From Acanthaster planci (Eukaryota; Echinodermata; Asteroidea; Valvatida; Acanthasteridae), in the NCBI RefSeq assembly GCF_001949145.1, contig NW_019091384.1, positions 1,015,214 through 1,079,213 of the forward strand: DNA of 64,000 bases, in the 5' to 3' direction. The notes beneath the pieces are model-generated. The model saw only the letters and a program-made list of their open reading frames with translations, was not told the DNA's origin and did no database searches. Positions 11,101-26,100 of this stretch are shown piece by piece. The position numbers and the translations under genes were made by a program. Within the stretch, counting starts at the first letter, position 1; every line of letters begins with the position of its first letter.

Positions 11101-14100
11101 AAGCACCTTACCGGCATTTCAAAATAAATTGTGGCAGATTCAAGTGAACTCCATGTCGACTGCAGAATTTCAGTCGTTAAAGTCAGACTGGAATTTCTTC
11201 CAAGTGGATGTAGCCTCGTGATTGAGTAGGTGTTTGTCACAAACGACTGAAACTTAAGGAAGCTGTTCAAAAATTATTCCAATGGGCCTTGGGCAACTGA
11301 ACTTTTAATGACATTTGCCGAGTGCAAGGGAGTTTCCCTCCTGGGGCGATATACTGTGCATGTTTTTGTTCATGGCAGAATCTTCATGAGACTTCAGTGA
11401 CTCATACTCCAAGTCCTTTCCCTCTTCCCCCCCCCCAAAAAAAAACTACAACTGCAGCTGGAAATAGACCACGTGCCGTTAAAATTTTTGCTCGGCTACG
11501 CGCGCTTACTGGTTAGCTATTCAGTTAGCTCTATGCGTCTGTCCCATATGACGTTGTACCAAATATTATGACTTAAATTTTTTATATTGTATTGTGTCGA
11601 TGCCTCCACTTTCCAGAAACAGCTGGGCTGCTATTGTACATGGCAAACTGGTATCAGGTGACAGAGACACGAATTTGTAAACACTTTGCTCAAGGTTTAC
11701 CAACCTTTGTCTCATGAAGGATAGACACAGTGGTACACATTTTGTAATGTGGGTGGCTAAAATTCACCCCGTGGTTGGTAACAGACTTTGCCTGAAAATG
11801 TACATGTACATTTGCACAGATGTCGCCTGTGAAAGGTCGCAACAGGTGTTTGTATCAGGTGTACCGCGCCTACCACCTTAGCTTGACCTGTTCTCCTGGC
11901 TACCTTTTCAAACATCCTGGCCACCTTTTCAAACGTCCAAACTTTCTTTCGAAGTATTAGCGAGTGATTCTACCTTTACCGCTGTCCCTAAGGGACCATA
12001 ACACTATACTGTCAGTGCGACCTGTATAAATCTATAAGCGAACTTTTGAGTTGACGTCAGATGCCTGGGCATCAGTCAGTCTTCAAGACCATCGCACTTG
12101 ACTTTGGAATTCGGTAACCCGTTGCTGCGCTATTTGCCAGCGATCAACAGTTCATCATGCGGCAACAGAGATCACATCCTGCCAAATGCCAATCTTTCGG
12201 TCAAGAACATGTGTACGCACGGCTGCGTTCGCCTTAGGCTCCCAAGGATAGTTCTTGTGTCATGTTTTGTTCCTAGACACTTCTTTAAAAGATTTATGGA
12301 ACAGCTTTGGCCGTTTTCACTGAATCTTTCTACCCGGTACTGAATCAGAATCTCATAAAACGTATTCATAAAAAATGATACTAATAGGGTGGAATTGGTT
12401 TTGTACAAAAATAAAGGCACTGGATGATGTACGAAGACCCAAACATTTCCACTGAAATTGTATATGTATATCAAACACCAGCGTTTAATCTTCTCCTTCC
12501 TAGCAAATGTTCCAGTTTCCTCATTAGATATTTAGAGGGGAAATGTGTCAGTAGGTTGAACAGCGCTCATCTATTGTAGTAACCCCTGGAATGCATCGAG
12601 AATATACTAATTCAAACAGGGTCTAATTCAAATCTTTTAAATTAAACACGGCGTAAATATCCTAGTGTTTATGAATGATCACGCTGAAACTTTTCGACAA
12701 TGTTCTGTGTCATGTCAGTGTCAACATACTCCAAGAACGAGCAGCGTCTGACGTCAACGTATAAATCATGTATGTATATAGCCTTGGTTTCTTAATTCTT
12801 CTGCGTTCCGTGCAGAAAACCGCAATCGTGTTTTTTTTCACGAGCATTCCTGATTACCTGCTCGTATTCACTCTTAATGATCTGGATATTTGACTGGAGT
12901 GATTGGATACTGTTAGGGACCGCGCATTGCATCTATATTTAGGGATGGCACAAGAGTCATTAAGGTGATTGACACTGGTAATGTGCCATTAAATTCCTCA
13001 CTCTAGTAAATTGCATCACAGCGGGCTTATGAGCAGAATACAGGAAACCATCAGTGATAAAATGTTAATCGTAAATGTACGCATCTAAATTATTAAACAA
13101 AATCTCCATATCATCTCCCAACTCACCCCACTTGCTTTGGGCCCTTTGGGGGCCGGTTACCCGTATGTGCCACACACGGTTTTGGATGAAGGTGCATAGT
13201 TGGAAATGTATGAAAGTTATTTAAACTACTTTTGAATAATTTCTTGGAAACGTTTTGCCCCGCAGGGACGTTGTTTCTCGGGGTAGATTCTCCGTTATTA
13301 AAAGTGACAGAGGTTCGTGCAGAATCATTTCGCTCATGGTGATGTTGCTGCGCTCTGCTGCTGGTGGGTGCTGCTGCATGCTGTTGGTGTCGGCGGTGTT
13401 ACTGCTGGCAATGCTGTTGGTGGTGGCGATGTCACTGCTGGTGCTGCTGCTGTTGGTGGTGGTGGTGCTGCTGCAGCATGCTGTTGGTGTCGGCAGTGTC
13501 ATTGCTTGTGGTGTCGGCAGTGTCACTGCTGGTGGTGGTGGTGGTGGTGGTGATGGTGCTGCATGCTGTTGGTGGTGGCGATGTCACTGCTTGTGCTGCT
13601 GTTGGTGGTGGTGCTGCTGCATGCTGTTGGTGTCGGCAGTCTCATTGCTTGTGGTGTCGGCAGTGTCACAGCTGGTAGTGGTGGTGTTGGTGGTGGTGGT
13701 GGTGATGGTCCTGCATGCGTTTCGTGGTGGCGATGTCACTGCTGGTGGTGGTGGAGGTGATCGTTCTGCATGCTATCGGTGGTGGCGATGTCACTGCTGG
13801 TGCTGCCGGGGGTGGTGGTGCTGAGCAGAATTTTCTTCGCCTATGGTTGAAATAGGTTCATTTGCGTTTGTCTTTCATTCTAAACATTTGAGCTTTCCTT
13901 TTGTTTCAGTTGTCTCAACTTTAATTGTAACAATTCCAGGTCAGTATTTCAGTATTCAAATTCTACCACACTAAGTAGTAGGCCCCTACCCTTGTAATGC
14001 GGAATTCGGAACTAGCTGTGGAGTGCATATGCGGTTAAGCCCAGATTATTCACGTATTCCAAATTCGGGTTACAAACTTACAACCATAGAATCGACAACG

Positions 14101-17100
14101 AAAAGCTTAGATCTTTGCCCACATGAGCTTTTTGCAAAGGAAATAGGCCTACTAGTTTTTATGTGCCTGGGTTGGCCAACAGTTCAGTTTAGTTCAGATG
14201 TTTTAACAAAATAGCATACTGCCACATTTTTAAAGGGTATGAATAATTTTAGGCTTAACTGTATAAAGAGGAGCAGGGGGAAGTTGGGAGTTGAATTAAG
14301 GCATTGATATGAATGGGATGCCATCGAATCCAACACCGGTTCTCGGCCTACCAGCAACTGATCTTAGCCTCGGCCTCTAAAAATCCTGCCTTCCCTAGAC
14401 TAGTCCACGCTTGCATTCCCAACATGCTGTCACGTTTGCTAACTCGAGAAGGAACAGCTCTCTTTACTCAAACGTCGAAGGGAGCCAGAAAAAATGCCAC
14501 GGCGGGCCAGGGGTTCGTGTTGCTTGGCGAGGCGGAAATCGAAATAGGACACGTTTGATTAGACGGAGAGCTGCAATCCAGAAATACATTTCGGTTTTAT
14601 TTTTACAGATGGTGAAATGAATACGGTAGTATCCCAATAGTATAGAACCTGCATCCGGGCAGTGTTGCACTGGGATATAAGCCAATCAGCGGTACTAATT
14701 ACACTTGTGTTGATCTTAGAATCCCGACGTCGTGGTATCATCGACCTTTTTCTGTTATATTTTACAAAATGCATTACCTGAAATTGGTCGAGTGCTTTTT
14801 AAACTTGCAAAATGTTTGAATACCATTTATACATTCTATTCAGAAGCACTTCGATCCAACACCGTACGCTGCCAGAAACGTTTATTATAGTTATAGTTTA
14901 GTATAGTTTATTATAGTTATTATAGTTATAGTCTGAGGAGCTGGAAGTCTGCGCCTTTAATTCACCCGCCGTGTTTGGGGTTTGGAAACACATCCAGAAT
15001 TTACTTGAGCTCCAAGGTGTGGAACTGTGCCTTTATTTGGAAGCAGATGTAACAACAGTGCTAAATTCCACAAATGACAGTAGGTGACCCTGCAACACCC
15101 TTCTACACTACCGCGGTTTCACCTTACGGCAGATAGGGTTGAATACGCAGAAACACGAATTCAGTATGCAGGGGGCAGTTCGAGACGACAAGCTACAAAA
15201 CGCAAAAGCAAAATGGGTTTTCCACTCGAACCAAAGACAGTGGTGAAAAATTGTTATTGTGTGGAAAGATTTTTTCCAATCTATAGGCTTCGTCTCCTGT
15301 GGTTGTAACCCGCTTGCCTTCAGTTTAAGATTTTCTCTGCCATAGTTCCGACTTGATGGCCAATATTTAGACGGTTTCTGTGTTAGAGACAAAGGACAAA
15401 GACAAAAATAGGCGAAGACGGAGCCGAATATGCTCTTACACTAGAGAGGGCGGTGGGTACGATAGGGATTTTAAGGGATTTCTTTTCCTTTTTTGGGAAG
15501 TGAAGAGGGTTAAAGGTTTAAGGGTAAAATATGAGATGCACTCCCGCAGTGCCTTAAATATTCGATACTTTGCATTGTCACTCTAGAACAGTACAGTATT
15601 TTCGAGGGCAACTGACTTTCTGGGCCTCTTGAACTTGCAAAACGCAAACAAGATGACTCCGCTTAATTCTGATCAAATTTACGAAACTTAAAGTAAAGGG
15701 AGATTTCAAAAAACACCGTAACAATTTCTGTGCGCGCTGCCAAACCGCACTTTGATGTAAGAGGAAATAAATATTAATAGGACGATTACACGAATGAATG
15801 ACAAGATTAGTGAAAAATCACATAGTGGTGGCTTCTTTAAGCTGCCGTGTTCGGAATAAACTACTAGCATGTGTTACCGGGGTGTTTTTGTTATGCAGTC
15901 TGACCAACTTGACCTCAGCAAAGGTCAGACGTCGCTTCGCTCCGCAGCCAGTCGGGGAGTGCTGACGGAATTCCCCTGCCACGCGCCGTGGTCGTGGTCC
16001 CAGACTCCACCATCTTTTACAGGCCGGCATCCATTGGTCAGGTGTGAAGTTATTGTTTGTGGCGCTCTCCTGCCGCAAGAATGAGTCGCTGACCCTCCAC
16101 CTCAACGCGCGTGGCAAACGTAACAAAAGCAATGCTCCATCCAAGTTTGATCCATACCGGCGGCTGTCACTGAAGGATACGTTGTATGCCATGTACGTGG
16201 TAGCTCTGTTTAAAATCTTTAGGACTGCTGAGCAGTAATTTAGCCTAGACAACAAATGAAAACTTATTTTCTCATCTTTTATTTTCTTTTCAGTTCGTGG
16301 TGGGTTAACGAATGATTTCTGAAGATATTATGTCCATCTATCCAATATCGATAATTACCCTTAAAAATAACAGTGAAGCCCATCACCATTTTAAAAACTG
16401 ATGCCTGCACTCCATTGCAAAATAGGATCATTAAGGGCTCCGATTCGTCCAGACATCTCAGAATTACTTACTGGCAGCTTACAAGGGCTTCTAACCTTTT
16501 TTACAAACTCTCCAGTCTACGGGCTATAAATCCTCTGAATAGCGTAGACTTTTGACCAGTGGCGTTACCAGGCTCTTCTCACAGCCTCGGGGAAAGACGA
16601 GGGGCACAGGAAGGGCAGTTCCCTCTCCAGGATACGCCATTGAATCCGACAACAGGGCAACCCTACGTGGGGGATCAAGGGCACGATATGTTTGGTCGGC
16701 ATAAGTTTTTTTTCACTTTGACAAAAACCCAGCGGTGATGGATCTTTTGTCCCTAAAAGTGGGGATGGAGCATTTTGTTTTTCTCTGTTGTGGGGGATAT
16801 GGGGATCCAAAAGTGTGAGGGGGCGGTTTAAAATGTGCGCTTTTAACGAACGAAGGTATAGCACCACCTCTTTCTTCGCCTCCACGAAGAGACGAACGTT
16901 TCGAAGGAGCTTCGACATTTGAAATTGGTCTCTTCTTAAAACGCCCACTTTCCTAGTATTTAGCACTCCTGTGACTTAACCAATTCTAATTCATGAAAAG
17001 GGGATCTTAAATGGCACAAAACTACAAAATGGTATTTATAGAAGTCAATGAAAATAATTTTTTATTTACTTTGTCTGTTTGTGAAAAAGCTAAAAGCTCG

Positions 17101-20100
17101 TGATTTTGCCAAATACACATTTGAAAATATCATGATTTTGGGCCAATTAGTCTTTTCGTGAAACGGTGACAAAACATTACCTACAAGCAAATACATGTAT
17201 GTCTGGAATTTTGACTCCCCTCCCCCACTGCATGCCACACGCAAGCCCTAGACCCGCCTCCACCTGTAGGCATTATTAACGATGTAATACGCCTTCGTGT
17301 CGTCTCATCACTGAGAACGTCTCCGAGTTTATGAGCCTCAGTCGGAGGTCGCGTCAGAAAATTTTAATCAAAGGCTTTGCAGACAGCCTCAAGTATTTCC
17401 CTTATTAATCACTCTTTTACAGTAGCTATGTACTACCTTCCCTCAGTCCTCCCCTCTTCACACTACGCACTCTTAACGACATGCAATCCATTGCAAGTTT
17501 GAATGGAAGCATTTCAAATGCTTCGTGCTTGATCTTTGGAGAAAAAGAGAGCAGAAGGCTGCAAAACATGGAAAAGCGATTTTCGTTCCTTTCATTTCGC
17601 AATCTCCGAGAAGTCGGTCGGTTGTGATCGCAAATCAACCCCTGGATATGCAACCGGATCGCTCAGAGCAGTTGCTCCCGGTAAATCGCCGGGAAACTGA
17701 ATATTATGATAGATGTATTGCGATAGCCCTGTGACTTATGGCATGGCAAATTAGTCAAAGCCACCTTGAACAGCTTTAGGCGCCTTGGGTCAGAAGAAAA
17801 TGTTTTTTTTTTCAGACACCCAAGGTCAAGAATGGTATAGGGTGTAACAAAGAAGTTATTTATTTAATACACAAATGGTCAAATAAAATTTTGAACAGGG
17901 AAACACAAATTCAAACATGAAATTTTCGTTCTTTTAAATTGTTAATTCCTGAAACCGCTTGCATATAATATTAGTTAAATATATAATAATTTATCTTAAT
18001 TTTTTAGTCTCTTTTGTATGATGTTAATTTGATGTGTGTGGTACTTTTTTGACAACGCTTCGCGATAGGTTCCCGTCTTCGATAATTGAGCTCGCACTTG
18101 ATCTGTCATGATCCTCAAGTAAACAAATCATACATGATACAGTGGCGAGAGAGAAAACAGTTCCTCGACTCCTCTCCAAGAGGGGGGTAGACAGAGCTAC
18201 CTACAGGGTACCGAATGTGACGGCTATCAAAACCAGAAAGCATTGTTCAAGGCGGTCCCAGCGCTTTTTTCTTGAGGGGAGATTATCGGGGCTCACGCAT
18301 GGGACCCACGGCAAACGAGCCACCGTGTACTATCACGGCCCACCACCCCCGTACTATGTACAAGCACCACGGCTAACCAACAGATCACGCTATGCGGACG
18401 CCGGACAGACAAACAGTGTACAAATGTACATTTACGTAGCGCACTGCATTTTACGTATGCGTGTGCGCGTACGTGTCATGCAAACCTGTCGAGTGTCTCA
18501 GGGCATGTAAACGTGAGTACGTATGCGTAGTGAATATTGGCGTGCATGCACATAACATACCAGCTCGCAGGCTGGACCTTCGTGAACGGGTGCAACCACC
18601 ATCACGTACGCAGTACATGTAGGCTAGATTCGCCCTACGCCGGGTCAAAGCTAGACCTGTGACCGCGAGGTTACCACTTCCTGTTAGCAAGGCGTTATTT
18701 AATTTTTTGGGGGGTTCGCAAATGGTAATGCTTTGACACGGGCAAAGTGTCAGCTATATGATAAAAGCATGGCTTTGGTACAGTCACAGTGTGGTAATTC
18801 ATCTTCTCACTAAGCGTCACTGATCACGGAAGTTGGTGATATATTTCAAATCAAATCAGTTATCTTGATCAATTTTGGATGAACGAATAAAGTGTATGTA
18901 GTGAGAATATTTTCAGCAATGAGGAAGAAAAAGAAAAAATATCGAATTGTTATAAACCGCCGCTTTAGTAACGCATTGAGCGAGCTCCCGCGTCTTGCTG
19001 AAATTCACCCACAATGCTCTGCGCGTTTTTAGGTGTGACCCCGTGTAACGTATTTCCTTCACTATAATCTGTGCAAGGCTACCAACCCTTCCCAGCGCAC
19101 TGTTCGGGCGCTGGGCGATGAGCAAAGTAGCTGGCTTGCTTCCGGGATCCGTGGTTAGTTTTTATATGCACATGCGCTTTTTCGTTTTCTGTTTATAGAT
19201 GTGATGTTTACATTCATCCTTACGTTCGTTAGACAGCAGAACACATGGCTCTCGGGAAAACTTCGGAAAAGTTTTCCCCTGTAACTATGGAAGCGGTTAT
19301 CCCTGAAAAGCAGGTAAAAACGTCTGAAAGTGTTGTTGCGGCAAGGACTCAGAAGAGAGAGTGCTAATCCAATCTTGAAAGTCTTCAATGTTTTTCACAG
19401 GAAAGTGTTGCATAACTTGCAGTGTGGGATTGATATATGCTAATTTCCTCATTAACATAAACCTGACAAGATTCCTCCGGGAATCAATACCCACTACCCG
19501 GTTCCTACGTTCGTAGGACGTCTGTAAGAAATATGTACACTGCGTGCGGGACGAGAACCAGTCCACTTCAGATTTTGGAAACAAATAGGATGTTTATTTG
19601 AGCCAGCAGCTATTGTATAACAACTGTCCGTATGCACTGATGCATACAACTGTCATTTTGTTTCGAACGTTGGTGAAACTCATGTCGCAACTCGCTCAAT
19701 TCGACAACCAGAATTATGAAGCCATTACTAGGGTGGTGCAACGATCGTGGACGGGTGGTACGCGCGCGTTACATGCTTCTTCCACCAATAGGGTGTCGTG
19801 ATTTGCTGAATGAATGCGCACTTCAAGCCGAAAAATGTGCATGTGGGTTTAGTGCCATAGCAGTTAAGGCGTCTAATTGGATTAATCTATCATGGCCCTG
19901 CAGAGTGGTGGCATGATGTTCGCCTTAACTCTCCACATCTGTCAAAAGAGCGTGCATTTGAAGTCATACATCATGGTGCCTTACATAAGTACACATAATC
20001 ATTCATGTAATCAAGGGTTAGTGTAGGTCCCATGATGTAATGGTTATTTCATCGCACACTTCGGGAAGCCTGGCAATTCGAGTGTGAGCTTTGCTGTTTT

Positions 20101-23100
20101 CTGGGTGTATTTGTGTCACATGGTTTTTTATAAATTTGCCCACCTAACCCACGTAAAAAGAAAAATGTAGTTCTTAATACATTCGTCTTGATTTACATTT
20201 AAAAGCGCAGTTCTTTCAATTAATTCGATAGACCCATCATTTGGTAGGTCTCACGCTTGAATCATTGACGTAAACCAAGGTCCAACTTACAAGGGACGCC
20301 GGGGGGACCTTTTGTTTTCTGATGGGATTTTAATTGGTTTGGTCAGGTTTCAAACAAACAAAGCAGTCTCTAGGCCTTCTCCAAATGGTGGGACGTAAAA
20401 CTCTCAAAAGGGTCCCCAGGCCTCGTTCGGTGCACGGGGTGGGGGTGGGCGTATTTATGCCCCTAATTATACTGCAGCTGCATTTGTATGTGGAGACTAT
20501 GAATTTTGCTATTCAGCATAATTTGACATTAAGCATTAGTTTTGTAGCAGTCACAGCCATTTTTCTTGTGTACTCACAATTATGCTTTGTCTGCACCCTA
20601 GGTACATGTATAGTGAACATGAGATCCATGGTACTGTTGTACCAGATTTTGATGAATAATCGTTTCAGCAGTTTGATGAATATTCATCTTTTGTTTACAT
20701 CTTAGGTCCAAGGAATGTGCAGATACGAAGTGCCTCCATGACCTCCATCAACCTAAGCTGGGATCCTTTCCTTCCACCCGGCAGTGAGTTGGGACATTAC
20801 GTGGTGTTCTATACAAGCCAGTATACCGAGACCATATCGGGATGGCCTGGTCTTTTAGAGGTCAGAATGCTTCAGACTATGATGTAATATGATAACTTAT
20901 TTTTTGAATAGTAGCTTCAATTTGTTTTAATACAAACCGTCGAAAGGCACCTTTGAATCTCAGTTAACGTTATTTTCCTGTTTTGTTTCACTGTTTCAAA
21001 GGGTAAAATACTACCCTTTTGGTTTTATGCGAATAAGTATTTTCATATTATTGGGCAAAACTGTGACGTCACCCCAGGAAGAAAGCCTCAATGTTACATT
21101 GGTTTGTACACGAAAAAGTCCTGCATTTTTAAAAAGATTTTCGTAGACTAATTTTTCTCTTCTTTGCTGATTCAATGTTGTTTATGTGCATAGCAATAAG
21201 CCAGCTCAAACTCTTTCTCAGAAAAGTTTTCAGTAAGTAGATTCTGGGTTCACAAGTTGAGCAGAAAACCTATGCATTGAACGATGTCTTCCCTGGATGA
21301 CATCACAGCAACAGCGCCCTCAGTCGACCTGGAAAGTATGGATAATTTAAGCATTAAAAATGCATTTATCAATGCATTTAACGTAATATGATTGTAAAAG
21401 CGTTTTCATACATTGAAAGAGAGTACAAAGATGGAGAAAAATTTGTGTTCTAGAAAACTTCATTGCAGATCCACTTCGAGGAATATTGTGGGACCTTCAT
21501 AGGAGATGAAGTTTTTGCTAATGGATAATTCCACAAATGAGGGGTCCATTTTTTTTGTTCGATATTTCCATGTCAAATACCAAAGCTCAGATGTAATAGG
21601 GACACAAAAATATCACAGTTTTGCACCCCTAATTTCTGGAATTACCCTGATAACTCCTGTGATCTCTTGACAATACAAGTATCCACCTCTACACGCCAAT
21701 TAACCGTACCTAATCTTGTCATTCATTCAAACCAGGCTGGCAATAATAGGTGTCGGTCTCCATCTGGATCTTAAACTAAGCATATGTAAAATAGTCTGGC
21801 ACCCCTTCTGCATGACCACAGTACCTCGTGCATTAACATAAGGACAACATCTTTAAACATCCGAACACTATATGCAAAAAATCGCTTCAGCGTCTAACTT
21901 TGAAACAGACTTCAACCGAGGATTTTGTACCAAACAACCTGGGCACATGCACACTGTGGTGAGTCAGGGCCTTCAATAATTTAAAATTTTGGCTGGATTC
22001 GGGCTTCACTCATCCGTCATTCACCCATCTGGAATGCTGATTTCCCTCTGCGTTGTACTCCGGAATAATCATACCATCAAAAATATTAAAGCAGGGCATA
22101 TTGAGTTTCAATCACCGGGGAGACCATTTGTTTTGTTGTCTAATGTTCAAGGATTAATATTTGGCATATTTGAGTGCATGCTTCTCAAGTGATTCCGGGG
22201 AGTTGATAAATTGCCTAAGCGATATCACAGATGCACCTGAACAGGTGAAAGACATTCCATATTGTGTGCCGGTGTCTAGTTCTGAAGGATCTTCTCTGCA
22301 ATTTCTTTTCCCTTAATGTTATATGTGTTTTCGTTGGTTTGCTATTGTTTTCTTTTCTTTGGTTTTGCAGTTTGGTTTTTTGCTTGTTTTTTAATGATTC
22401 GTTTACACTTTTAAAACGCTCGCCCATTTGCATCCATGAATGAAACATTTTCACAAGTGCAGTTCCCAAAACATTATGTTTTATCAACTGGTGTACTAAG
22501 AATTGCTTGTTTTAAGGATAAAATTCAATAAAGGTCGACATTAGCAGAGTATTATGTTCAATACCAGAACATATCACAATTCTGTGGAAGGATCACGCTA
22601 AAACCCTTTCAAAATATTGTTAACCTCATTGGAAAATATCCATCTTCACCACCTGTTCGTGTCTCAATCTTCCAGGTGGGCAATTCTACGTTTGCCTCCA
22701 TACGTGACCTGCAAAAAGGGGTGGCCTATTACTTCCGGGTCAGCTACAGGCTCCCTAGACGGGGCATATTTATGGAGGGACCTTTGTCGGAAGTAGCATT
22801 ACACCAGACTGGAAACCCAGGTAGACATACACATTTTATTTCAAACAACCGTCGTGAAAGTTACACATCATTAGAGTTTGAAAAAAGTTTAACGTTATCA
22901 GTAAATAAACATTCAAAGATTTGAACTCGGTGCGTCTGTAAGAGGGTTCTCGCAATGTTAGCAATTAATGGCGCATTGGTTTTGAACTGAAATCCAATAC
23001 ACGTACAGGCACACTGTCAGTTTGAATAATAAGGCAAAATGTCCACCACTGAGAAATTCGATCAGACACAGTGGCGTTACTAGGGCTAAATATCCGGCTG

Positions 23101-26100
23101 TAGCCAGAGTACATCTTTTAAGGGGGCACCACAAGAAAAATAAGCTGCAGCAGCATTTTGAAGGGATTATTCACAGATATCTAATGGGGGGAGGCACGGG
23201 GTACGGGCATCCGTGGGGGGGGGTAGTTGTGCCCCCTTAGTTACGCCACTCAGTGGGCGGACCCACAATCAGCTGATGCTTTACTTATGCCAAATGCGTG
23301 ACTGTAGGTCGCTGTCGAATTTCATTCGGACACGTGTACTATTTGAGGGCTTGTCTAACGAGGGTATCTCTGTATGAAACATTATTTCACGTGTTTGGTT
23401 TCTAGCACCAACTGGGGGTTGTGAGCACGAGGCAACACATTATGACGAGGGTCAAACTGTCCAACAAAGCTGTGACACCGTTTGCGACTGCCTGCTGGGC
23501 CGTTGGATATGCAGGCCCAGAAGTTGCCCGCCCTCGCCTGACATGGTACTCTACAACCCGGTCAATTGTCGAGAGGTCTCGCACCCCGACGATCCTCACT
23601 GTTGTCAGATGATCGAGTGCGACGAGGGACCAACTGAACCCTTAAATCCAGGTACCCTAAGTCCACGAGAGTCATGCATGTTTGCATGCGGGTTATGTTC
23701 ACTCACAGACTGGTCGTAAATAGAGTCTGTGCACAAACACCACCTGGACTGACGCTCGAACGCCATTGTCCTTGTGTGCATAGCGCCAACGCCAAACTAG
23801 TGTTCGGTCCTGTACGAGTGTACGTAAACCAATACGCAGTGCGTGTATACGATATTCGGTCTATGGGTATCATTCACGCATCAAGCTGTGGGTGAAGAGA
23901 AGTCCAGCAGCGGTGAATCCGGGTTTGGTTTTTTAAGGGAGGGCATGTTGGATTTTTTTTTTCTAAAAAGAGTGGTAGTGTCGTTTTGAAGTTCTAAACA
24001 CTTTCAAATTAAATCACCCAGCTGACTGTATTCACGATGAAGAGGTTCATCGCCATGGTGAGACGTATTATTACGGCTGTGAGGAGGTATGTCACTGTGA
24101 TAACGGAATCGAGTCCTGCGCGCAGCGCTGTCCGGATTCGGGCTCCATGCTGCCCGACAGTTCGTCTTGCCCGCAGCCGCAGCTGAACACCCCACCAGAC
24201 GGAGAATGTTGCCCCTACTGGACATGTCCCCCACCTCGTGAGTAAACATATCAGTGGAATGGATGGGTTTTGGAGAAAGCTGACTAGTTTGAATTTCGTA
24301 TCCTTATTCCTCCTATATGGAGGCTAAAAAGTAAAAACGCCCGTGCGGAACGCTTCTGAAACTTCGTCAGGACTATATATTGTCTGTGTAACATACAAGA
24401 AGTTCTTGGAAGTTTTGGTTGCTCCACGCAGTATTGATTCGTTAAGATAGAAGACATGCCTAGTTTGTTGTCCAGCACTTCGTTTGAAAAAATTATGGTA
24501 CAAAAGTAAAATTACTTCAACTGTTGTGTGCTGATTTCGTTTTTTCGTCCTTCCCAGTGTAACACCAAGAAGACGCAAAGTTCAACTTTGTAATACATAA
24601 TTTTTTGTCCTTTAAAACCCTGAGTCGTCTTTTCTCTTTATATCGTAGCTGGTTCTTGTGAGATGAACGGCAACACGTACGAAGAGGGTGAATATTTCGA
24701 CATCGGCTGCAGCATGCGTTGCCAGTGTAAGGCCAACTACGTGACCTGTCTGCCAAGATGTCCATACAACTTCCGAGCACCCACGGAAGACTGTCTGGAG
24801 CCCAAACGGGTCCAAATACCTGGCGAGTGTTGCATGCAGTGGGAGTGCCCAACCACGTGTGAGTAAAAAAATTAACTTTTCAGGGAATAAAACAAACAAG
24901 AGAATAGTGATTAATGTGTATGTAACCTTCGTCAAAGACCATTCAAATAAGTGGTAATGTGGGCCTTTGGGCTAAAAATTGCTTACCTGAAAGCATTCCA
25001 AAATTGTGATTGCACTTTTAATAGGAGTCGACGAGCCCTGTCCAGTCGCCCTTTCGTCTGCAATAGAGCCTGAAAGTTGACCCCCTGATGGCGCACTTCC
25101 AGAACCCTTGGATAGGAAATATAACGTGCAAAAATGTTAGAATTTGTAATATTTTTTCGTTCAGTTACTTCTTAAAAACTCTACTCATAAAATGGCCTTT
25201 TGTAAAATGTTTGCCAGCATATCAATTTATGGAAACTGAAAAATTGCAGTACCTAAGAGAGGAATACCCTGCCAAAAGTTGACTTATCGTTTCTGAAACT
25301 CTAAAATGCCTGTAGAGCAGTTGTAATTCGGTGGTCTCGTTGGTAGATGAACGGTTACGGAATTATACTTTATGGTAGTCTTTCGGTAAAAGCAAAAAAA
25401 ACACATACCAAAATATCTTAAATTGTGCAATTTATAAGAAAATATACTTAAAGCAATAACGTGCTTTTACGAAATATTCTAATGTGTAATCAACCTTTGA
25501 TGACAAGAACTGCGTCAGGTCAACTCGACTAAATCTAGAGTCCATCAACTGCAGGTAGGTAAAACTTTGCAACGTTGTATAGTCTGTTTTCCACGTAAGC
25601 ACCGGAAATGAAAACGAACGTGCATAAACAAGGAGACCTAGGAAAGATACTGCCGGAAGTGAGAGGTCGTTAATGATATTAGTTTTTATCCATCTCCAGG
25701 TGATTTTCGTAAATATTACTTGAGGAGGGCAAAGGGAAAATTCCAACTTGAGTCTTTCTGGGGGTAGTTTCAGTTAGAAATCATTCTTCCCAAAATTATC
25801 CAACTTGATACGAAGTCCCATGTGAAATTCCAGGCAGACCGCGCGATGGTTCCGGAAGCTTGCTGCGCGTGACCTTTTACTTTCGGGGTCTATGAAGACT
25901 GTGTGGTCAGGTTGGAATTTCCCCGTCCTTCACCCTAGGTTACGGCGGTTCCAATCCCATTTGGTTCCCGCGAGGGATTGTCACTCCGTCTGGATCGCGT
26001 ACAGGATTGTGCTTTTTTTGGAGGGGGGGGTTACTGGTCGGTAAATATTTCATTTTTCCTATCCAGAATGTTTTGCATATTCGAATTATCAAATTTCTGT

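Larger units (their letters stand above)
8171..20705. other. Intron 1 of the receptor gene (12.5 kb), no exon seen
   Basis: Phase 1 at both ends lets exon 1 join exon 2 directly. I saw no cysteine-rich or FN3-like frame inside. It contains the Gly/Ala/Leu-codon-like minisatellite at 13335-13823, a TTATAG microsatellite at 14881-14931, an unexplained GC-rich open block near 15850-16240, a CAGTGGCGTTACCAGG transposon-end word near 16558 and a tRNA-like relic near 20026. The remainder is plain AT-rich sequence. Confidence 0.6.

Noticed and set aside
12098-12474. Overlapping frames on both strands in receptor intron 1
   Set aside because: Contain several Cys but no vWC or IGFBP spacing and no acceptor/donor pair of the right phase.
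13221-13824. Frames of up to 189 codons on both strands
   Set aside because: Low-complexity Leu/Val/Cys or Ser/Thr text produced by the minisatellite; no splice sites or domain.
18142-18510. A 122-codon plus frame
   Set aside because: No motif, no splice context, odd composition and no related exon nearby.
20334-20705. A 123-codon frame running into receptor exon 2
   Set aside because: It is in a different reading frame from the FN3 sequence and ends at the splice acceptor; hydrophobic AT-rich chance frame.
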